A DNA stretch of 15,209 bases from positions 1 to 15,209 of the forward strand of contig CAZJAX010000041.1 in NCBI GenBank assembly GCA_964543965.1, written 5' to 3'. Shown piece after piece: positions 14,034 through 15,209 of this stretch (its first letter is position 1; every line of letters begins with the position of its first letter). The translations under genes and the position numbers were made by a program. Under the pieces are notes generated by a model, which did not search any database, was not told the DNA's origin, and saw only the letters and a program-made list of their open reading frames with translations. The stretch is from CAMDWQ01 sp964543965 (GTDB lineage Bacteria; Omnitrophota; Gorgyraeia; 2-02-FULL-51-18).

Positions 14034-15209
14034 TGAGCACCCTCAAAGCTTCTTCCCTGTCGCTGAACGGCAATATCTCTGCCCCTATCACTTGAGTCCT
14101 TTCATGTCCTTTGCCCGCCAGAAGCACGATATCATTATCGCGGGCGTCCAACAGCGCCTGACGAATGGCCTTGCGGCGGTCGATCACGACCGTGTAGTTC
14201 CTGAAGCTTTCAGGAAAACCCGCACAGATCTCATCCGCTATGCTTTTCGGGTTTTCCGATCGCGGGTTGTCGGAGGTGACGTACACGTGGTCTGAATATT
14301 CGCTGGCTACGCTTGCCATCTTCGGTCTTTTCGTCCGGTCGCGGTCTCCTCCGCAGCCGAACACGACAAGAAGCCTTCCCTTCCGGTAATCCTGCAGCGT
14401 TTTCAGTACGTTCAAGAGCCCGTCCGGTGTATGGGCAAAATCGACGAACACTTTAAAACCCTGCCCTTGCCTCACCGCTTCAAGACGTCCCGGGACGCCG
14501 GCAAAACCTTCAAGAGCGCGGGCCGCCTTTTCGAGAGAAAATCCAAGGCCCGCCATGACCGCTAAACTGCCAAGCACATTGTACACGTTGTGCATTCCAA
14601 AAAGCGGAAAACGCACCTTCGTTATTTTGCCGGCTGCTGCCAGGTCGAAGGACGTGTCGTCCGACCCGAAAACAACGTTCTCGGCTTTCAAGTCGGAAGG
14701 ATTCCTGACGCCGTAAGTGACGATCTTCGCTTTTGTCACAGCGCAGATCCTTTTGCCCGCATCATCGTCCGCGTTCACCGCAGCAGCGGCGGATGGCGAA
14801 AGACCAGAAAAAAGCTTCGCCTTTGACTGAAAATAATTTTCCATCGTTTCGTGGTAGTCGAGATGGTCCTGCGTCAGATTTGTAAAAAGCGCCGCGCAAA
14901 AATCGATCTCCGCGACCCGCTTCTGGTCGAGCGCATGCGAGGATGCCTCCATGACCGCGTATTCGCATCCCGCTTTTTCCATCTGATAAAGGATGTTCTG
15001 GATCTTCACGGGCCCGGGCGTTGTCTCGGATGCCGCAAACTCCTTTCCTGCATAGCGGTAGTTGATCGTCCCGATGACGCCTGTCTTCTTTTGCTCCGAT
15101 GAAAGAAGGTGTTCCAGGATATAAGTGGATGTCGTTTTTCCGTTCGTACCGGTGACACCGATCGCCTTCAAGCGATCCGCAGGCCTTCCATAAAAAGCGG
15201 CTGCCAATC
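14023..15209 (-). CDS. murE: MurE, UDP-MurNAc-L-Ala-D-Glu:meso-diaminopimelate ligase (5' end cut by window)
   Basis: This cytoplasmic ATP-dependent ligase adds the third stem residue of the peptidoglycan precursor. About 394 codons are visible. The reading frame is still open at the window edge, so the TTG near the edge is not a start; the N-terminal substrate domain (roughly 90-100 residues) lies outside. Seen in order: the P-loop VTGTNGKTT, MEASSHALDQKRV, FTNLTQDHLDYH, the YFQSKAKLF segment bearing the lysine that is carbamylated in Mur ligases, the HTPDGL and GCGGDRDRTKRPKM motifs of the C-terminal domain, then TSDNPRSENP and GKGHE. DNPR is the known signature for meso-diaminopimelate rather than lysine, so an mDAP wall is predicted. 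The TAA stop lies inside the first codons of murF (11-base overlap), which implies translational coupling. The family assignment is secure; only the start is unknown. Confidence 0.97.
   Translation of the reverse strand, partial: LAAAFYGRPADRLKAIGVTGTNGKTTSTYILEHLLSSEQKKTGVIGTINYRYAGKEFAASETTPGPVKIQNILYQMEKAGCEYAVMEASSHALDQKRVAEIDFCAALFTNLTQDHLDYHETMENYFQSKAKLFSGLSPSAAAAVNADDDAGKRICAVTKAKIVTYGVRNPSDLKAENVVFGSDDTSFDLAAAGKITKVRFPLFGMHNVYNVLGSLAVMAGLGFSLEKAARALEGFAGVPGRLEAVRQGQGFKVFVDFAHTPDGLLNVLKTLQDYRKGRLLVVFGCGGDRDRTKRPKMASVASEYSDHVYVTSDNPRSENPKSIADEICAGFPESFRNYTVVIDRRKAIRQALLDARDNDIVLLAGKGHERTQVIGAEILPFSDREEALRVLNGR
14040..14044 (-). promoter_or_regulatory. Ribosome binding site of murF
   Basis: GAGGG on the minus strand ends six bases before the murF ATG at 14033. 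It lies inside the last codons of murE, so the two genes are packed together and murF still has its own Shine-Dalgarno site. It supports the chosen murF start. Confidence 0.7.

Noticed and set aside
1..15209. Mobile elements, CRISPR arrays, tRNA or rRNA genes
   Set aside because: All but about 40 bases of the window is accounted for by coding sequence of housekeeping genes; I saw no transposase, integrase, direct-repeat array or cloverleaf-like segment.

Overview
The window is one uninterrupted gene string, entirely on the minus strand. It is the distal part of a division and cell wall (dcw) cluster running straight into riboflavin-synthesis genes. In transcription order (high to low coordinates) the genes are murE (5' end outside the window), murF, mraY, murD, ftsW, murG, a three-domain murC-murB-ddl fusion, ftsQ, a degenerate ftsA-like gene, ribBA, ribH, nusB and ribD (3' end outside the window). 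Neighbours overlap or lie 2 to 23 bases apart. No non-coding stretch is longer than 23 bases, so there is no room for terminators, riboswitches or RNA genes between them. A single long transcript with translational coupling is the simplest reading; its promoter must lie beyond the right edge.

Organism: the MurE carries the DNPR motif of meso-diaminopimelate-adding enzymes, and the Ddl domain carries the Lys-Tyr pair typical of D-Ala-D-Ala ligases. Together with FtsQ and FtsW this points to an ordinary mDAP-type peptidoglycan, most likely in a diderm bacterium. G+C looks mid to high fifties percent by eye. The Mur/Ddl fusion (a MurC-Ddl fusion is known in Chlamydiae), the degenerate FtsA and the lack of ftsZ next to it suggest a deep lineage such as the PVC group or Omnitrophota. 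That placement is inference and not certain.

Region by region: 15209 to 8023 holds the classic block murE-murF-mraY-murD-ftsW-murG, which makes UDP-MurNAc-pentapeptide, then lipid I and lipid II, and polymerises glycan at the septum. 8035 to 4853 encodes one 1060-residue protein joining MurC, MurB and D-Ala-D-Ala ligase in the order these genes have as neighbours in many dcw clusters. 4853 to 2965 holds ftsQ and an FtsA homologue whose actin-type ATP-binding motifs are eroded and which is about 70 residues shorter than FtsA in subdomain 2B. Where ftsZ would normally follow, ribBA starts 12 bases later. 2952 to 1 holds ribBA, ribH, nusB and ribD: the enzymes from GTP to lumazine plus an antitermination factor. 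Riboflavin synthase is not in view.

The most interesting points are the triple MurC-MurB-Ddl enzyme, the apparent pseudo-ATPase FtsA that still has an amphipathic C-terminal tail, the missing ftsZ, and the wiring of flavin synthesis to wall synthesis without an FMN riboswitch (MurB is itself a flavoenzyme).
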